In this document: piece after piece, positions 27,448-36,301 of the stretch | Position numbering within the stretch: the stretch's first letter is position 1 | How the letters are laid out: each line of letters begins with the position of its first letter | DNA from: an uncultured Clostridia bacterium | GTDB taxonomy: Bacteria > Bacillota > Clostridia > Christensenellales > Aristaeellaceae | Assembly (NCBI GenBank): GCA_946413245.1 | Contig: CAMKJS010000003.1 | Coordinates: 18,698 to 82,697 of the forward strand | Reading direction: 5' to 3' | DNA length: 64,000 nucleotides | Made by a program: the position numbers and the translations under genes | Notes under the pieces: model-generated | The model's database searches: none | Seen by the model: only the letters and a program-made list of their open reading frames with translations | What the model was told of the DNA's origin: nothing

Positions 27448-30183
27448 ATGAGGAAAATAGCATTTTTGCTGGTCCTGTGTCTGCTGCTGCAGGCGGTTGG
27501 CGTGCCCGCGCTGGCGGGGAAGGCGTCTGAAACCGTCTCCGCGGAGCTGAATACCCTGAAGACAGAGGCGAAGAGTGAAGTCTCTCTGGCCTCCCTGAAG
27601 GCCGGCAGCGTGATTTATTCCAACGCGAAGGCCACGAAAAAGGCGGTCACGCTGGGCAAGAAGGCCACGGTGGCTGTGCTGGACCGCGGGAAGGACGTCG
27701 CGAAAATCCAGTATGCCGCGCTGAACGCCAAAGGCAAGGCCGAGCTGCGCAAGGGCTACGTGAAGGGCGAGGAGCTGAAAAAGCTCTCCAAGGCGCAGGC
27801 GGAGAAATGGCAGAATACGAAGCACAAGGGCGCCGTGAAGGGCGAGGGCGGCTTCATGCTGGTGCCGGTGGAAGAGGCGGCTGTCTCCGTGAAGCCGGAA
27901 GAAGCGCCGCAGGAGCCGGAACAGGAGCCCGAAGAGCTGCCGAAGGAGCAGGCTGCCGCGAAGGCGGACGGATCTGAAAAAGACGGCGTCCGCGGCGAGG
28001 AAGCCGTGGACGGCGTGATCGAGGGGACCTTCACCAACGCCTCCGAAGTGGTTGTCGGCGACTATAAACTGCGCCTGAGCGACCATTATATTACGGACTA
28101 TCTGGGCACGGCGACCGTGATCACGATCCCGAAGAGCCTGAAGGTGAACGGCGTGGCGAAGCAGGTGCGCGGTATTTCCGAGACGGCTTTCGCCCGGAAC
28201 ACGAGCATCACCAGCATCACCCTGCCGAGCGCGAAATGGTTCACGAAGGTGGACCGGGGCGCCTTCCAGGGCTGCACCGGGCTGAAGAGCGTGAGCATTC
28301 CGAACTACGTGACGGAAATCGGCGTGGACGCTTTCAACGGCTGCACGAGCCTGAGCAGCGTGAGCTGGTCCGACAAGCTGGAGATCATTCTGGACAGCGC
28401 GTTCTACGGCTGTTCGAGCCTGACGGGCCTGTCCCTGCCGACTTCGGTGCTGTACATCAGCAACAACGCCTTTGAGAACTGCAGCGGCCTGGTCAAGGTG
28501 ACGCTGCCCGAAGGCCTGCTGGAGATCGGCATCGGCGCCTTCAAGGGCTGCACCAGCCTGGAAGGTATATATATTCCCGACAGCGTGACGCTGGTGAACA
28601 ACTCCGCGTTCGAAAACTGCACGAGCGCGCTGGTGCTGGATCTGTCCACCGGCCTGACGGAGATCAACAACTTCGCCTTCAAGGGCTGCATCAGCCTGAC
28701 GGAGCTGAACATCCCCAAGGGGATTAAGCGGATCGGCCGGGAAGCGTTTGCCAACTGTTCCAACCTGGGCATCGTGGACGATATTCCGAAGACTGTGACA
28801 CTGATTGCCGAGCGGGCCTTCGCCGACTGCTCTCCCGAGTGTATTTACGTGATCAACTGCCGGAACGCCGAGTTCCTGGAAGACGCTTTCGGCTACTACG
28901 GATACTTCTTCGCCTATCCGCTGAACAAGGATAAGGTGACGAAGTCCAACGCGACGCTGTACTGCGAAACCCATCCGGGATTCACCCTGCTGTCCTTCAA
29001 GCAGGTGAACTTCGTGAACCGGTGCTTCAAGGAAATGCTGCTGCACGGCGCCACCACCGCGGAGAAGTTCTACTGGGTGCGCCACATGGTGGAAGGGACC
29101 GAAAGCATGGCTTCCCTGATGACCTTCCTGGCGTTCCACGAAGACTTTGTGAAGCGGCTGGATGAAGGCAGCCTGACGAAGATGGCGGGTCTGGGCATCA
29201 TCTACAATCTGATGATGAATCAGAAATACAGCAGCGCCACCAGCAACGCCGCCAAGAAGATGAAGAACTACCTGAACGTGGACATGAGCTTCCGCTACGT
29301 GATCAACAAGATCGCAAGGCTGAAGCGCTGCGACTGGAACATGCACCGGTACGGCTTCCTGGCCGGAAGCCTCTCGATGATCGAAGGCCGGGACATGAGC
29401 TACAAGGCCACGAAATATACCTATCAGACATTCAAGACGCTGACCGGGAAGACCATTACGACCAGTGACCTGAACTACTGGACCATGGGCTTCCACGACA
29501 AGAGCCTGAACGTGCCCCAGTATCTGGATACGCTGATCAAGACCAAGGACTTCAAGGGACTGTATCAGACGAACACCGCCAAGGTGAAGGCCCTGTCCTC
29601 CGTGATGTATAGGGCTAAGGACCGGCTGAGCAACACCCAGTGCACGAACCAGGGCAAGAGCCTGCTGCGGGGCATGAGCCAGGACTGGCTGGTGGACCAC
29701 ATGGGCGACACCGCCAAGTTCCGGAACTACTGCCGGGACAACAACGTGCCTTACGGACGGCTGGATCTGCCGGAAGACCGTGACTGGAACGAAATGGTGA
29801 CCTACCTGCTGTACCGCTGCATCAAGATCGGCTACGACCGGAACTACAAGGTGGACGAGCTGAACGAGTGGGCCGGAAAGATCCGCCGGAAGCAGCTGAC
29901 CGTGGCGAACGCGGTGCTGGCCTTCGTGACCAGCGACGAGTGCTACGACCAGTATCCGGACGATCCCGACGTTCCCGGACGGAACTCCGCCTACAACAAG
30001 GCGTACGTGACGATGCTGTACAGAGTGTATCTGAACAGGTATCCCACCGCGGCGGAACTGGCGACCCAGAGCGCGAAGCTGGCCCGGAAGATTTCCCGGA
30101 CGGCGGTGGCCCGGAGCATCTCCGGAACGCAGGAGTGGCGGGATTATCTGAAGAAGTTCAAGATCGTGTACGATAAGAAGTAA
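27448..30183 (+). CDS. Secreted SH3-like / BspA-type LRR_5 / DUF4214-like protein
   Basis: 911 residues from ATG 27448 (GGGAGG at 27433-27438; ATG 27442 is also possible). Signal peptide MRKIAFLLVLCLLLQAVGVPALA. An SH3-like segment (~45-115) is followed by a Glu/Pro-rich linker. About seven LRR_5 repeats follow (~205-470; pattern AFxGCTSLxxVxIPxxVTxIGxxAFxxC). The C-terminal region ends in a DUF4214-like motif (AYVTMLYRVYLNRYPTAAEL). BspA-type LRRs are known for cell-surface binding and adhesion. Here a surface or scaffold role is inferred. High GC and strong codon bias suggest high expression. Confidence 0.8.
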   Translation: MRKIAFLLVLCLLLQAVGVPALAGKASETVSAELNTLKTEAKSEVSLASLKAGSVIYSNAKATKKAVTLGKKATVAVLDRGKDVAKIQYAALNAKGKAELRKGYVKGEELKKLSKAQAEKWQNTKHKGAVKGEGGFMLVPVEEAAVSVKPEEAPQEPEQEPEELPKEQAAAKADGSEKDGVRGEEAVDGVIEGTFTNASEVVVGDYKLRLSDHYITDYLGTATVITIPKSLKVNGVAKQVRGISETAFARNTSITSITLPSAKWFTKVDRGAFQGCTGLKSVSIPNYVTEIGVDAFNGCTSLSSVSWSDKLEIILDSAFYGCSSLTGLSLPTSVLYISNNAFENCSGLVKVTLPEGLLEIGIGAFKGCTSLEGIYIPDSVTLVNNSAFENCTSALVLDLSTGLTEINNFAFKGCISLTELNIPKGIKRIGREAFANCSNLGIVDDIPKTVTLIAERAFADCSPECIYVINCRNAEFLEDAFGYYGYFFAYPLNKDKVTKSNATLYCETHPGFTLLSFKQVNFVNRCFKEMLLHGATTAEKFYWVRHMVEGTESMASLMTFLAFHEDFVKRLDEGSLTKMAGLGIIYNLMMNQKYSSATSNAAKKMKNYLNVDMSFRYVINKIARLKRCDWNMHRYGFLAGSLSMIEGRDMSYKATKYTYQTFKTLTGKTITTSDLNYWTMGFHDKSLNVPQYLDTLIKTKDFKGLYQTNTAKVKALSSVMYRAKDRLSNTQCTNQGKSLLRGMSQDWLVDHMGDTAKFRNYCRDNNVPYGRLDLPEDRDWNEMVTYLLYRCIKIGYDRNYKVDELNEWAGKIRRKQLTVANAVLAFVTSDECYDQYPDDPDVPGRNSAYNKAYVTMLYRVYLNRYPTAAELATQSAKLARKISRTAVARSISGTQEWRDYLKKFKIVYDKK

Positions 30184-30201
30184 TGACACCCTATCCCCCT
30201 G

Positions 30202-30225
30202 CCCCTTCCCCTCCAGGGGAAGGGG
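30202..30225 (+). terminator. Hairpin behind the LRR gene
   Basis: CCCCTTCCCCT (30202-30212) pairs perfectly with AGGGGAAGGGG (30215-30225), followed by an A-rich rather than T-rich stretch. Possibly a terminator or part of a dispersed repeat. Confidence 0.4.
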
Positions 30226-30236
30226 GTAAAAAATAA

Positions 30237-30269
30237 AGCTTAATTGGGGGCTTCGCCCCCAATTAAGCT
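30237..30269. repeat. Perfect 15-bp palindrome hairpin
   Basis: AGCTTAATTGGGGGC (30237-30251) and its exact complement (30255-30269) around TTC. It is followed by two imperfect ~35-bp direct repeats (30270-30300 and 30308-30345) sharing CTCCGGGGGAATGGGA. No gene is visible in 30184-30600. Confidence 0.6.
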
Positions 30270-30350
30270 GAGAAAGACTTTCTCCGGGGGAATGGGAACG
30301 AAAAAAGCCGGGAAAGATTCTCTCCGGGGGAATGGGAGAAACAGAAAGAA

Positions 30351-30392
30351 AAACGAGACTTGGGATCATGGAATCCCGGGTCTCGTTTTTTC
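30351..30392 (+). terminator. Strong intrinsic terminator
   Basis: AAACGAGAC and GTCTCGTTT form the outer stem with an inner GGGAT/ATCCC, followed by a T run (TTTTTTCTTTC). The A run on the 5' side makes it usable in both directions. It isolates the LRR gene from the toxin-antitoxin pair. Confidence 0.8.
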
Positions 30393-30488
30393 TTTCGTGA
30401 ATAGCCTGTAAAGTCAACGATTTTCGCTTGACATTATGGGGTATTCTTGCGCTGTGCATTGGAGGCAAAAGCGAAATCGCAAGACAAG

Positions 30489-30543
30489 TTGCGAAAACAG
30501 TCTTTTCTCGATATAATATTACGTGACGGCTAATAGCCTGTCA
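30489..30543 (+). promoter_or_regulatory. Promoter and candidate operator of the toxin-antitoxin operon
   Basis: TTGCGA (30489-30494), 17-bp spacer, TATAAT (30512-30517). Just downstream is an inverted repeat TGACGGC-TAATA-GCCTGTCA (30524-30543). The block AATAGCCTGT occurs twice, at 30400-30409 and 30532-30541, flanking the promoter. Toxin-antitoxin operons are usually repressed by their own complex, so these are candidate operator sites. Confidence 0.6.
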
Positions 30544-30604
30544 TGATAGATGTATTCCAAGATGTATTAGGTTTTAGCGATAACGATAGGAGATGCGGAT
30601 ACAT

Positions 30605-30814
30605 ATGACGATTTATCAGGAAGCGCACGCAAAAATCGATACTTTCCCTGAAGAAACAGTACAGATTTTTATTCAGTTAATGGACAAAATGAAAACAACT
30701 TCTTTTGAAAAAGATAAAACAGCTGATAAGAAAAAACGATTTCTGGAAACTGCAGGAAAGATCGATATTGATGGAGATGCCATATTGAAATTGCGTGAGG
30801 AAAGCATGATATGA
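30605..30814 (+). CDS. Probable antitoxin of a VapBC-type module
   Basis: 69 residues from ATG 30605 (MTIYQEAHAKIDTF); the upstream ATG 30593 touches its GGAG and is unlikely. The N-terminal half is predicted helical (EETVQIFIQLMDKM). A Lys-rich linker follows and then an acidic end (DIDGDAILKLREESMI), the arrangement of antitoxins with a toxin-neutralising tail. The DNA-binding class is not recognisable. The gene overlaps the PIN-domain gene by 4 bp (ATGA). Confidence 0.7.
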   Translation: MTIYQEAHAKIDTFPEETVQIFIQLMDKMKTTSFEKDKTADKKKRFLETAGKIDIDGDAILKLREESMI

Positions 30815-31212
30815 GAATTCTGGCAGACAGTAATATGTTTATTGATTTCTGGAGAAATCCGACACAGCAAGTAGTTGACATCTTTTCAAAAGAAGATGTT
30901 GTGATCTGCGGTGTTGTGAGATGTGAACTGCTTCACGGGGCAAAATCTGATAAAGATTATAATCATATCAATTCAGTTCTTGATGCCTTTGAAGAATTGC
31001 TTTTTGAAGAATCAGACTGGGAATTACTGGGCAAGCAGCTTTATCAGCTTCGGATTAAAGGAATTACAGTTCCGCTTTCAGACGCGATAATTGCATATGT
31101 GGCGATAAAAAACAAGATTCCCGTATGGACCAAAGATCAGCATTTTTCTTATATGCAGCAAATCTTGAAAGATCTTTCGATTATGGCATGCGCGGATGAA
31201 AAGACTGACTGA
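30811..31212 (+). CDS. VapC-like PIN-domain toxin ribonuclease
   Basis: 133 residues, typical for VapC. The four acidic metal ligands are in place: D6 (LADSNMFID), E39 (RCELLHGA), D91 (PLSDAIIAY) and D109 (TKDQHF). VapC toxins cleave tRNA or rRNA when freed of the antitoxin; the actual target is unknown. AT-richer than the flanking genes, consistent with a mobile module. Confidence 0.88.
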   Translation: MRILADSNMFIDFWRNPTQQVVDIFSKEDVVICGVVRCELLHGAKSDKDYNHINSVLDAFEELLFEESDWELLGKQLYQLRIKGITVPLSDAIIAYVAIKNKIPVWTKDQHFSYMQQILKDLSIMACADEKTD

Positions 31213-31231
31213 GAAAGCTTCAGGAACAGCA

Positions 31232-31270
31232 AAAAACGAAACTCTGAAAGAAGCAGGGTTTCGTTTTTTT
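31232..31270 (+). terminator. Intrinsic terminator after vapC-like gene
   Basis: AACGAAAC-T-CTG pairs with CAG-G-GTTTCGTT and runs into seven T. The A run at the 5' side again makes it bidirectional. Confidence 0.8.
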
Positions 31271-31344
31271 GCTAAGCGGGTATTATTTGTCCGCGACAGT
31301 CGCGACATCTGCTACATCTGCGGTCTGTGGAAAGCACGTGTTTT

Positions 31345-31373
31345 TTGACACGAACGGATATATACGATAAAAT
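31345..31373 (+). promoter_or_regulatory. Consensus sigma-A promoter of the GT2 gene
   Basis: TTGACA (31345-31350), 17-bp spacer, TAAAAT (31368-31373), 46 bp before the start codon at 31420. The -35 box is a perfect match. Confidence 0.82.
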
Positions 31374-31419
31374 AAATTTTTAAAGGAAAGTAAGCTTCTT
31401 CAGGGGAGGAGGGCCGGCG

Positions 31420-33231
31420 GTGGAGAAGGTCAAGGAAGCGCTGAGACGGTACGAACGGCTGTATCAGGGGCTGAGCTTTCTGCGGTGCTGGAAGGTGAGC
31501 GGAAAGAAGGAAGCCCTGAGAAGGTACCGGGAGCACTGGGAGGAAAAGCGCATCCGGGAAGAAATCTGCCGGGCCAATGCCCTGAGCGAAGAGGAACGGC
31601 AGCGGCAGGAGGAAACTTTGTTCCCCCGGACGGTTATGTACAGTATTACGGTACCGCTGTACAATACGCCGGAAGCCTTCCTGCGGGAGATGCTGGACAG
31701 TGTGCGGGGGCAGACCTGGAAGCAGTGGGAGCTGTGCCTGGCGGACGGAAGCGACCCGGACCACGCCTACGTCGGCGAAATTGCCCGGGAGGCCGCGGCG
31801 GCGGATTCCCGGATTCATTACTGCCGGCTGGAAAAGAACGGGGGCATCTCGGAAAACACGAACAGGTGCATCGAAATGGCCACGGGAGAATACGTCGTTC
31901 TGTTCGACCATGACGATCTGCTGCATCCCTCCGCCCTGTTCGAGGTGACGAAAGCGCTGAACGAGCGGGACGCGGACTTCGTATACACGGACGAAACCAC
32001 CTTCCGGCTGGAACCGAAGGACGCCTACAATGCCCACTTCAAGCCGGATTTCGCGCCGGATACCCTGCGGGGAAACAATTATATCTGCCACCTGACCGTG
32101 TTCCGGAGAACGCTGCTGGAGAAAGCCGGCGGCGGCTTCCGGAAGGAATACGACGGCAGCCAGGACTATGACCTGATTCTGAGGCTGACAGAGCAGGCGA
32201 AAACCATCCTGCATATTCCGCGGATTCTGTATTACTGGCGAGCCCACGCCGCCTCCGTGGCGGAAAGCGTAGGCGCGAAGCCCTATGTGATCGAGGCTGG
32301 GCGCAAGGCGATCGCGGCCCATCTGAAGCGCATGGGGCTGGAGGGCGAAGTGCTGGACAGCCCGGTGCCATCCATTTACCGGGTGCGCTACGCGATTCAG
32401 GGAGAACCGCTGGTTTCCATCCTGATTCCGAACTGCGACCACCGGGAGGATCTCCTGCGCTGCGTTAACAGCATCCGGGACAAGAGCACCTGGAAGAACT
32501 GGGAAATCATCATCATCGAGAACAACAGCAAAGAGCCGGAAACGGAAGCCTGTTACGACGAACTGAAGAAGGATCCCCGGATCCGGGTCATCCGGAGGGA
32601 GGGGGGCTTCAACTTCTCCGCCCTGAACAACCTGGGAGCCCGGGAAGCCAAAGGGGAACACCTGCTGCTGCTGAATAACGACACGGAAGTCATCGCGCCG
32701 GACTGGATGCAGGAAATGCTCATGTACAGCCAGCGGGAGGACGTGGGCGCGGTCGGCGCGAAGCTGTATTATCCGGATGGGACGATTCAGCACGCGGGCA
32801 TCGGAGTGGGCCTGCTGCATCTGGCGGCCCACATGCACCGGCATTTTCCCGCGGAACACCCCGGATACATGGGGCGGTTGTGCTATGCCCAGAACCTGAG
32901 TGCGGTGACAGCCGCCTGCATGATGGTGCGAAAGGACGTATGGGACAGCCTGGCCGGGATGGAAGAGGATTTCCCGGTGGTATTCAACGACGTGGATTTC
33001 TGCCTGCGGGTGCGGGAAAGCGGAAAGCTGATCGTATGGACGCCCTGGGCGGAGCTGACCCATTACGAGAGCAAAAGCCGGGGACCGGATGAGGACACAC
33101 CGGCGAAAAAGGCCTTCTTTATGGCGGAAACGAAGAAGTTCCAGGAAAAATGGAACGGGTTCCTGACAAAGGGAGACCCTTACTACAACATTAACCTGAC
33201 AAGAGACAGGGAGGATTTTTCAGCACGATGA
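31420..33231 (+). CDS. Glycosyltransferase with two family 2 domains
   Basis: 603 residues from GTG 31420 (AGGGGAGGAGGG at 31402-31413). A basic helical N-terminus (~1-65) is followed by a first GT-A/GT2 domain: YSITVPLYNTP at ~72, LADGSD, EKNGGISENTN, and FDHDDLL (DxD) at ~163. The second starts at ~330 (VSILIPNCDHREDLL) with LLLLNNDTEV at ~418 and FNDVDFCLRVRESG. Tandem GT2 proteins of this type build rhamnose-rich or other cell-wall glycans. It is cytoplasmic and membrane-associated by inference. It overlaps the DUF2142 gene by 4 bp. Confidence 0.9.
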   Translation: MEKVKEALRRYERLYQGLSFLRCWKVSGKKEALRRYREHWEEKRIREEICRANALSEEERQRQEETLFPRTVMYSITVPLYNTPEAFLREMLDSVRGQTWKQWELCLADGSDPDHAYVGEIAREAAAADSRIHYCRLEKNGGISENTNRCIEMATGEYVVLFDHDDLLHPSALFEVTKALNERDADFVYTDETTFRLEPKDAYNAHFKPDFAPDTLRGNNYICHLTVFRRTLLEKAGGGFRKEYDGSQDYDLILRLTEQAKTILHIPRILYYWRAHAASVAESVGAKPYVIEAGRKAIAAHLKRMGLEGEVLDSPVPSIYRVRYAIQGEPLVSILIPNCDHREDLLRCVNSIRDKSTWKNWEIIIIENNSKEPETEACYDELKKDPRIRVIRREGGFNFSALNNLGAREAKGEHLLLLNNDTEVIAPDWMQEMLMYSQREDVGAVGAKLYYPDGTIQHAGIGVGLLHLAAHMHRHFPAEHPGYMGRLCYAQNLSAVTAACMMVRKDVWDSLAGMEEDFPVVFNDVDFCLRVRESGKLIVWTPWAELTHYESKSRGPDEDTPAKKAFFMAETKKFQEKWNGFLTKGDPYYNINLTRDREDFSAR

Positions 33232-35435
33232 AAACCCCGAAGCGATGGCTGCGCCGGCTGATTCCGGCCGCGGCAGCCCTGCTCCTGGCCATTGGGCTGG
33301 AAGCGGTGCAGATTGCAAGCCAGCCGAAGCGGTATACCGGCGAGACCCGGACGATCCGGGAAGCCGGAGAGGTCGATTTCTCCCGCTGTGAGGTGACCGG
33401 CTGCGAAGTCCGGGAGGACCGGCTGAACACCCAGGGAGAGGGATCCGTGATCCTGTATGACCTGGGAGAGCCGACAGAGCTGCCCATCCTGCGGTTCGTC
33501 AACCGGAAGCATTTGCGGGAGGACGTGGAAATCACCGTGGAGCTGGCCCGGGAGGGAGAAGATTTCAGGGAGGAGAATACACTGCGCCTGACCGCCGAAA
33601 AGGGCGGCTCCTCCTGGGAAACGACCCCGCCCGCGGGCGCCTGGAAAACACTGCGGGTAACCGTGGACGGAGCCATGAGCCTGCGGCAGATTCTCTGGAG
33701 CGAGGGGGAGGAAGAGCTCCTGGCGCTGGAGGAACCCATGCGGCCGGGACGGATTCTGCTGACGGCTGTGCTCGTCTGGCTGGGGCTGCTGGGCTGGACC
33801 GGGCTGCACGTGGGACAGCGGATTGCGGCGGGCCTTCGGGCAGGGTGGAATGGCCTGACGGCGGACGGGCGGCGCACGGCTGTCCATGCCGGTATTTTTC
33901 TGGCAGCGGGGGCTGCCGGGTACGCGCTGGCCAGGGTGCTTCTTCCCGGCGGCTTCGGAGCGGAAATGAACCTGCCGAAGCAGTGTCTCTGCGGGGCAGC
34001 GGGAATGATCTCGGCCTGCCTGTGCACCTTCCGGAAGACGCTGGGAAGAAAGCCGGAGGTGCTGTTCGCGTTGATTGCCCTGACCGTTGGGGGCCTTATG
34101 GTCTGGGCGAGTCCGGACGAAATGATCAGCTGGGACAACGCCTATCATTATAAGCAGGCCGTGAATATGTCCTATCTGGGAGAGACGCGGCTGACAGCCC
34201 AGGATTACCGCATGATGGACGATCAGTTGGGCTGGCAGGAGTTTTTCGAGAGCCCGGAAGCCCGGGAAAAATGGCTGGCGGATCAGGATACGCGCTACCG
34301 CGGCGGCGCGGAAACAGCCACTGCGGAAGCGCCGGACTGGAAAAGCGTGTGGGAGTTCTTCCCCGGAGTCGGGCTGTATCTGGGCCGGGCGCTGGGCCTG
34401 CGGTATTTCGCGGTGTTCAATCTGGGGCGCATGGCGGGGCTGATTACCTTTGTGCTGCTCGGTTTCCTGGCGATCCGGAAGCTGAAGAGCGGGAAGATGA
34501 TTCTGGCGCTGACGCTGCTGGTACCCACGATTCTGTATCTGGCCAGCGTCTATTCCTACGATACGGGAGTCCTGGGATTCACGGCGCTGGGGCTGGCCTG
34601 GTTCTTCGGGGAAGGACAGGAGCCGGAGAAAAGGCTGACCCGGGGAAATGCCCTGATCATGCTGGGCAGCCTTTGGTTCGGGATCCTGGCAAAGGCGATT
34701 TACGCGCCGCTCCTGCTGTTGCCCCTTTTTCTGCCGAAGAGCAAGTTCCGCCCGGCGGGAGAACCTCGGGACGGAAAAACCCTGAGCCGGAAAAGCTTTT
34801 TCCTGCTGGACGCGGCGGCGCTCCTGCTGCTGTGCGCCACCTTCCTGCTGCCGCTGCTGTTCGGGAAAACCGAATCCGACACACGGGGCGGAGAGACGGT
34901 GGACGTGTATGGACAGATCCGCTTCGTGCTGGAAGATCCGCTGCGGTACGCGGGAATCTTGCTGAATCATTTCAGCGGCTGTATTTTCGGGCAGCCGTCG
35001 GATTGGGTGCTGCTGGATTACGCCTACCTGGGAAAGGCTTCCTGCCGGAATCTTTTTGCGGGCCTGCTGATCGCCGCGGCCTTTACCGACAAGGGAGAGG
35101 CGGACCGGTGCCTGGAGCGGCGGTGGGGCTCCCGGGGAATGATTCTGCTGATTCTGGCAGGCACGGCCTGCCTGACGGTGACTTCCATGTATCTGCTGTT
35201 TACGCCGGTAGGACAGAACTCCGTCTCCGGCGCCCAGGACCGGTATCTGTTCCCCCTGTACTGGCCGGCCCTGATGATTGCCGGATCGGGCTGGGTCGCC
35301 GGGCTGCTGTGGCGGGGATCGGAACGGGGCAGGGAGCTCCGGCGGGAGGTTTATAACGGGTTCCTGTTCGCCCTGGCGTCTTTCGTGCTGCTGGCGGCGA
35401 TGTACGGAAACCTGATCGGTAAGTTCGCGGGTTAA
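33228..35435 (+). CDS. DUF2142-like polytopic membrane protein
   Basis: 735 residues. An N-terminal membrane anchor (RLIPAAAALLLAIGLEAV) is followed by a ~150-residue extracytoplasmic beta-rich domain and then about 11 helices. The SPDEMISWDNAYHYKQAVNMS loop, the FFPGVGLYLGRALGL helix and SVYSYDTGVLGFTALGLAWF agree with DUF2142, proteins often found with rhamnan or teichoic acid clusters and thought to be GT-C-like. Here it is coupled to the tandem GT2 by an ATGA overlap, which supports a joint role in transferring sugars across the membrane. Exact reaction unknown. Confidence 0.75.
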   Translation: MKTPKRWLRRLIPAAAALLLAIGLEAVQIASQPKRYTGETRTIREAGEVDFSRCEVTGCEVREDRLNTQGEGSVILYDLGEPTELPILRFVNRKHLREDVEITVELAREGEDFREENTLRLTAEKGGSSWETTPPAGAWKTLRVTVDGAMSLRQILWSEGEEELLALEEPMRPGRILLTAVLVWLGLLGWTGLHVGQRIAAGLRAGWNGLTADGRRTAVHAGIFLAAGAAGYALARVLLPGGFGAEMNLPKQCLCGAAGMISACLCTFRKTLGRKPEVLFALIALTVGGLMVWASPDEMISWDNAYHYKQAVNMSYLGETRLTAQDYRMMDDQLGWQEFFESPEAREKWLADQDTRYRGGAETATAEAPDWKSVWEFFPGVGLYLGRALGLRYFAVFNLGRMAGLITFVLLGFLAIRKLKSGKMILALTLLVPTILYLASVYSYDTGVLGFTALGLAWFFGEGQEPEKRLTRGNALIMLGSLWFGILAKAIYAPLLLLPLFLPKSKFRPAGEPRDGKTLSRKSFFLLDAAALLLLCATFLLPLLFGKTESDTRGGETVDVYGQIRFVLEDPLRYAGILLNHFSGCIFGQPSDWVLLDYAYLGKASCRNLFAGLLIAAAFTDKGEADRCLERRWGSRGMILLILAGTACLTVTSMYLLFTPVGQNSVSGAQDRYLFPLYWPALMIAGSGWVAGLLWRGSERGRELRREVYNGFLFALASFVLLAAMYGNLIGKFAG

Positions 35436-35471
35436 TATTATTTAACATTGACTGGCCTGGAGGTAAGAAGG

Positions 35472-36194
35472 ATGCCGGGATTGAGCGCATACAGCGGAGA
35501 CCTGGACTACAGCTACGCGCCGGGTGTGTTTCCGGCGATGGAGTGTCTGCTGCGGAAGCCGGAGCTGGCGCGGCGGGTGCTGATTCACTCTTCCGCCCGA
35601 GGACGGGAAGGCGTGGAGCGGCTGGAGAAGCTGGCCGGAGAGATCGGCGTGCGGATCGAGGAGGCAGACCGGGCGCTGGCACGGATCAGCGGAAAGGAAA
35701 ACTGCTGGGCCGCGGCGGTGTTCCGCAAGCAGGAGGAACTGCCGGATCCGACGCGGCCCCATGTGGTGCTGCATCATCCGGGAGACTGCGGGAATGTGGG
35801 CACGATCATGCGGACGGCGCTGGGCTTCGGCATTCGGGATGTGTGTCTGATCCGGCCCTGTGTCGATCCGTTTGATCCCCGGACGGTGCGGGCCAGTATG
35901 GGGAGCCTTTTCGGGCTGCGGGTCAGCATGTTTGCGTCCATGGAGGAATACAGGGAGCAGGCCGGGGAGCGGCAGCTGTATCCCTTTATGCTGGACGCGT
36001 CGGTGCCGATGGAGGAGGTTTTGCCTCCGGCGGCGGAACGGCCGTGGACGCTGGTGTTCGGGAATGAGGGCAGCGGGCTGCCGGCGGAGTTTGCCGCACT
36101 GGGGCAGCCTGTCAGAATTCCCAGCAGCACGGAGATCGATTCGCTGAATCTGGCGATCGCGGCGGCCATCGGGATTTACGCGTTTACGAGATGA
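35472..36194 (+). CDS. TrmH/SpoU-family RNA 2'-O-methyltransferase
   Basis: 240 residues from ATG 35472 (GGAGG at 35459-35463). A short N-terminal substrate-binding domain (~1-95) precedes the knotted SPOUT domain. SAM-site motifs: HHPGDCGNVGTIMRTALGFGIRDV (motif 1 with N and R), TLVFGNEGSGL (motif 2) and IPSSTEIDSLNLAIAAAIGIY (motif 3). It methylates ribose in tRNA or rRNA; which nucleotide cannot be said. Confidence 0.9.
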   Translation: MPGLSAYSGDLDYSYAPGVFPAMECLLRKPELARRVLIHSSARGREGVERLEKLAGEIGVRIEEADRALARISGKENCWAAAVFRKQEELPDPTRPHVVLHHPGDCGNVGTIMRTALGFGIRDVCLIRPCVDPFDPRTVRASMGSLFGLRVSMFASMEEYREQAGERQLYPFMLDASVPMEEVLPPAAERPWTLVFGNEGSGLPAEFAALGQPVRIPSSTEIDSLNLAIAAAIGIYAFTR

Positions 36195-36195
36195 A

Positions 36196-36222
36196 ATTTG
36201 TTCGTACTTTTTACGGACAAAT
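36196..36222. promoter_or_regulatory. Palindromic operator, AraR-like
   Basis: ATTTGTTCGTA (36196-36206) and TACGGACAAAT (36212-36222) form an inverted repeat with one mismatch. Each half resembles the ATTTGTACGTACAAAT consensus known for Bacillus AraR. It sits directly upstream of the -35 box of the regulator gene, so it is a candidate autoregulatory site. Confidence 0.6.
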
Positions 36223-36224
36223 GC

Positions 36225-36253
36225 TTGAAAGAGAAGAATTTGTCTGGTAGAAT
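36225..36253 (+). promoter_or_regulatory. Sigma-A promoter of the GntR/AraR-like gene
   Basis: TTGAAA (36225-36230), 17-bp spacer, TAGAAT (36248-36253). The palindrome at 36196-36222 abuts the -35 box. Confidence 0.75.
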
Positions 36254-36301
36254 GTACACAACATAACGGAAAGCCCGGAACGGGAGGGAGAGGACGTGCC
36301 G

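Noticed and set aside
27406..30468. 1020-codon open frame on the minus strand
   Set aside because: It is the antisense of the LRR gene and arises from its regular GC-rich codon pattern; it lacks domains, is rich in His/Arg/Gln/Val runs, and has no ribosome-binding site.
33183..34970. Long minus-strand frames opposite the DUF2142 gene and similar frames at 19287-20768, 22534-23739, 25925-27409 and 31312-33063
   Set aside because: All mirror real plus-strand genes in another frame and have Gln/Arg/His-biased translations.
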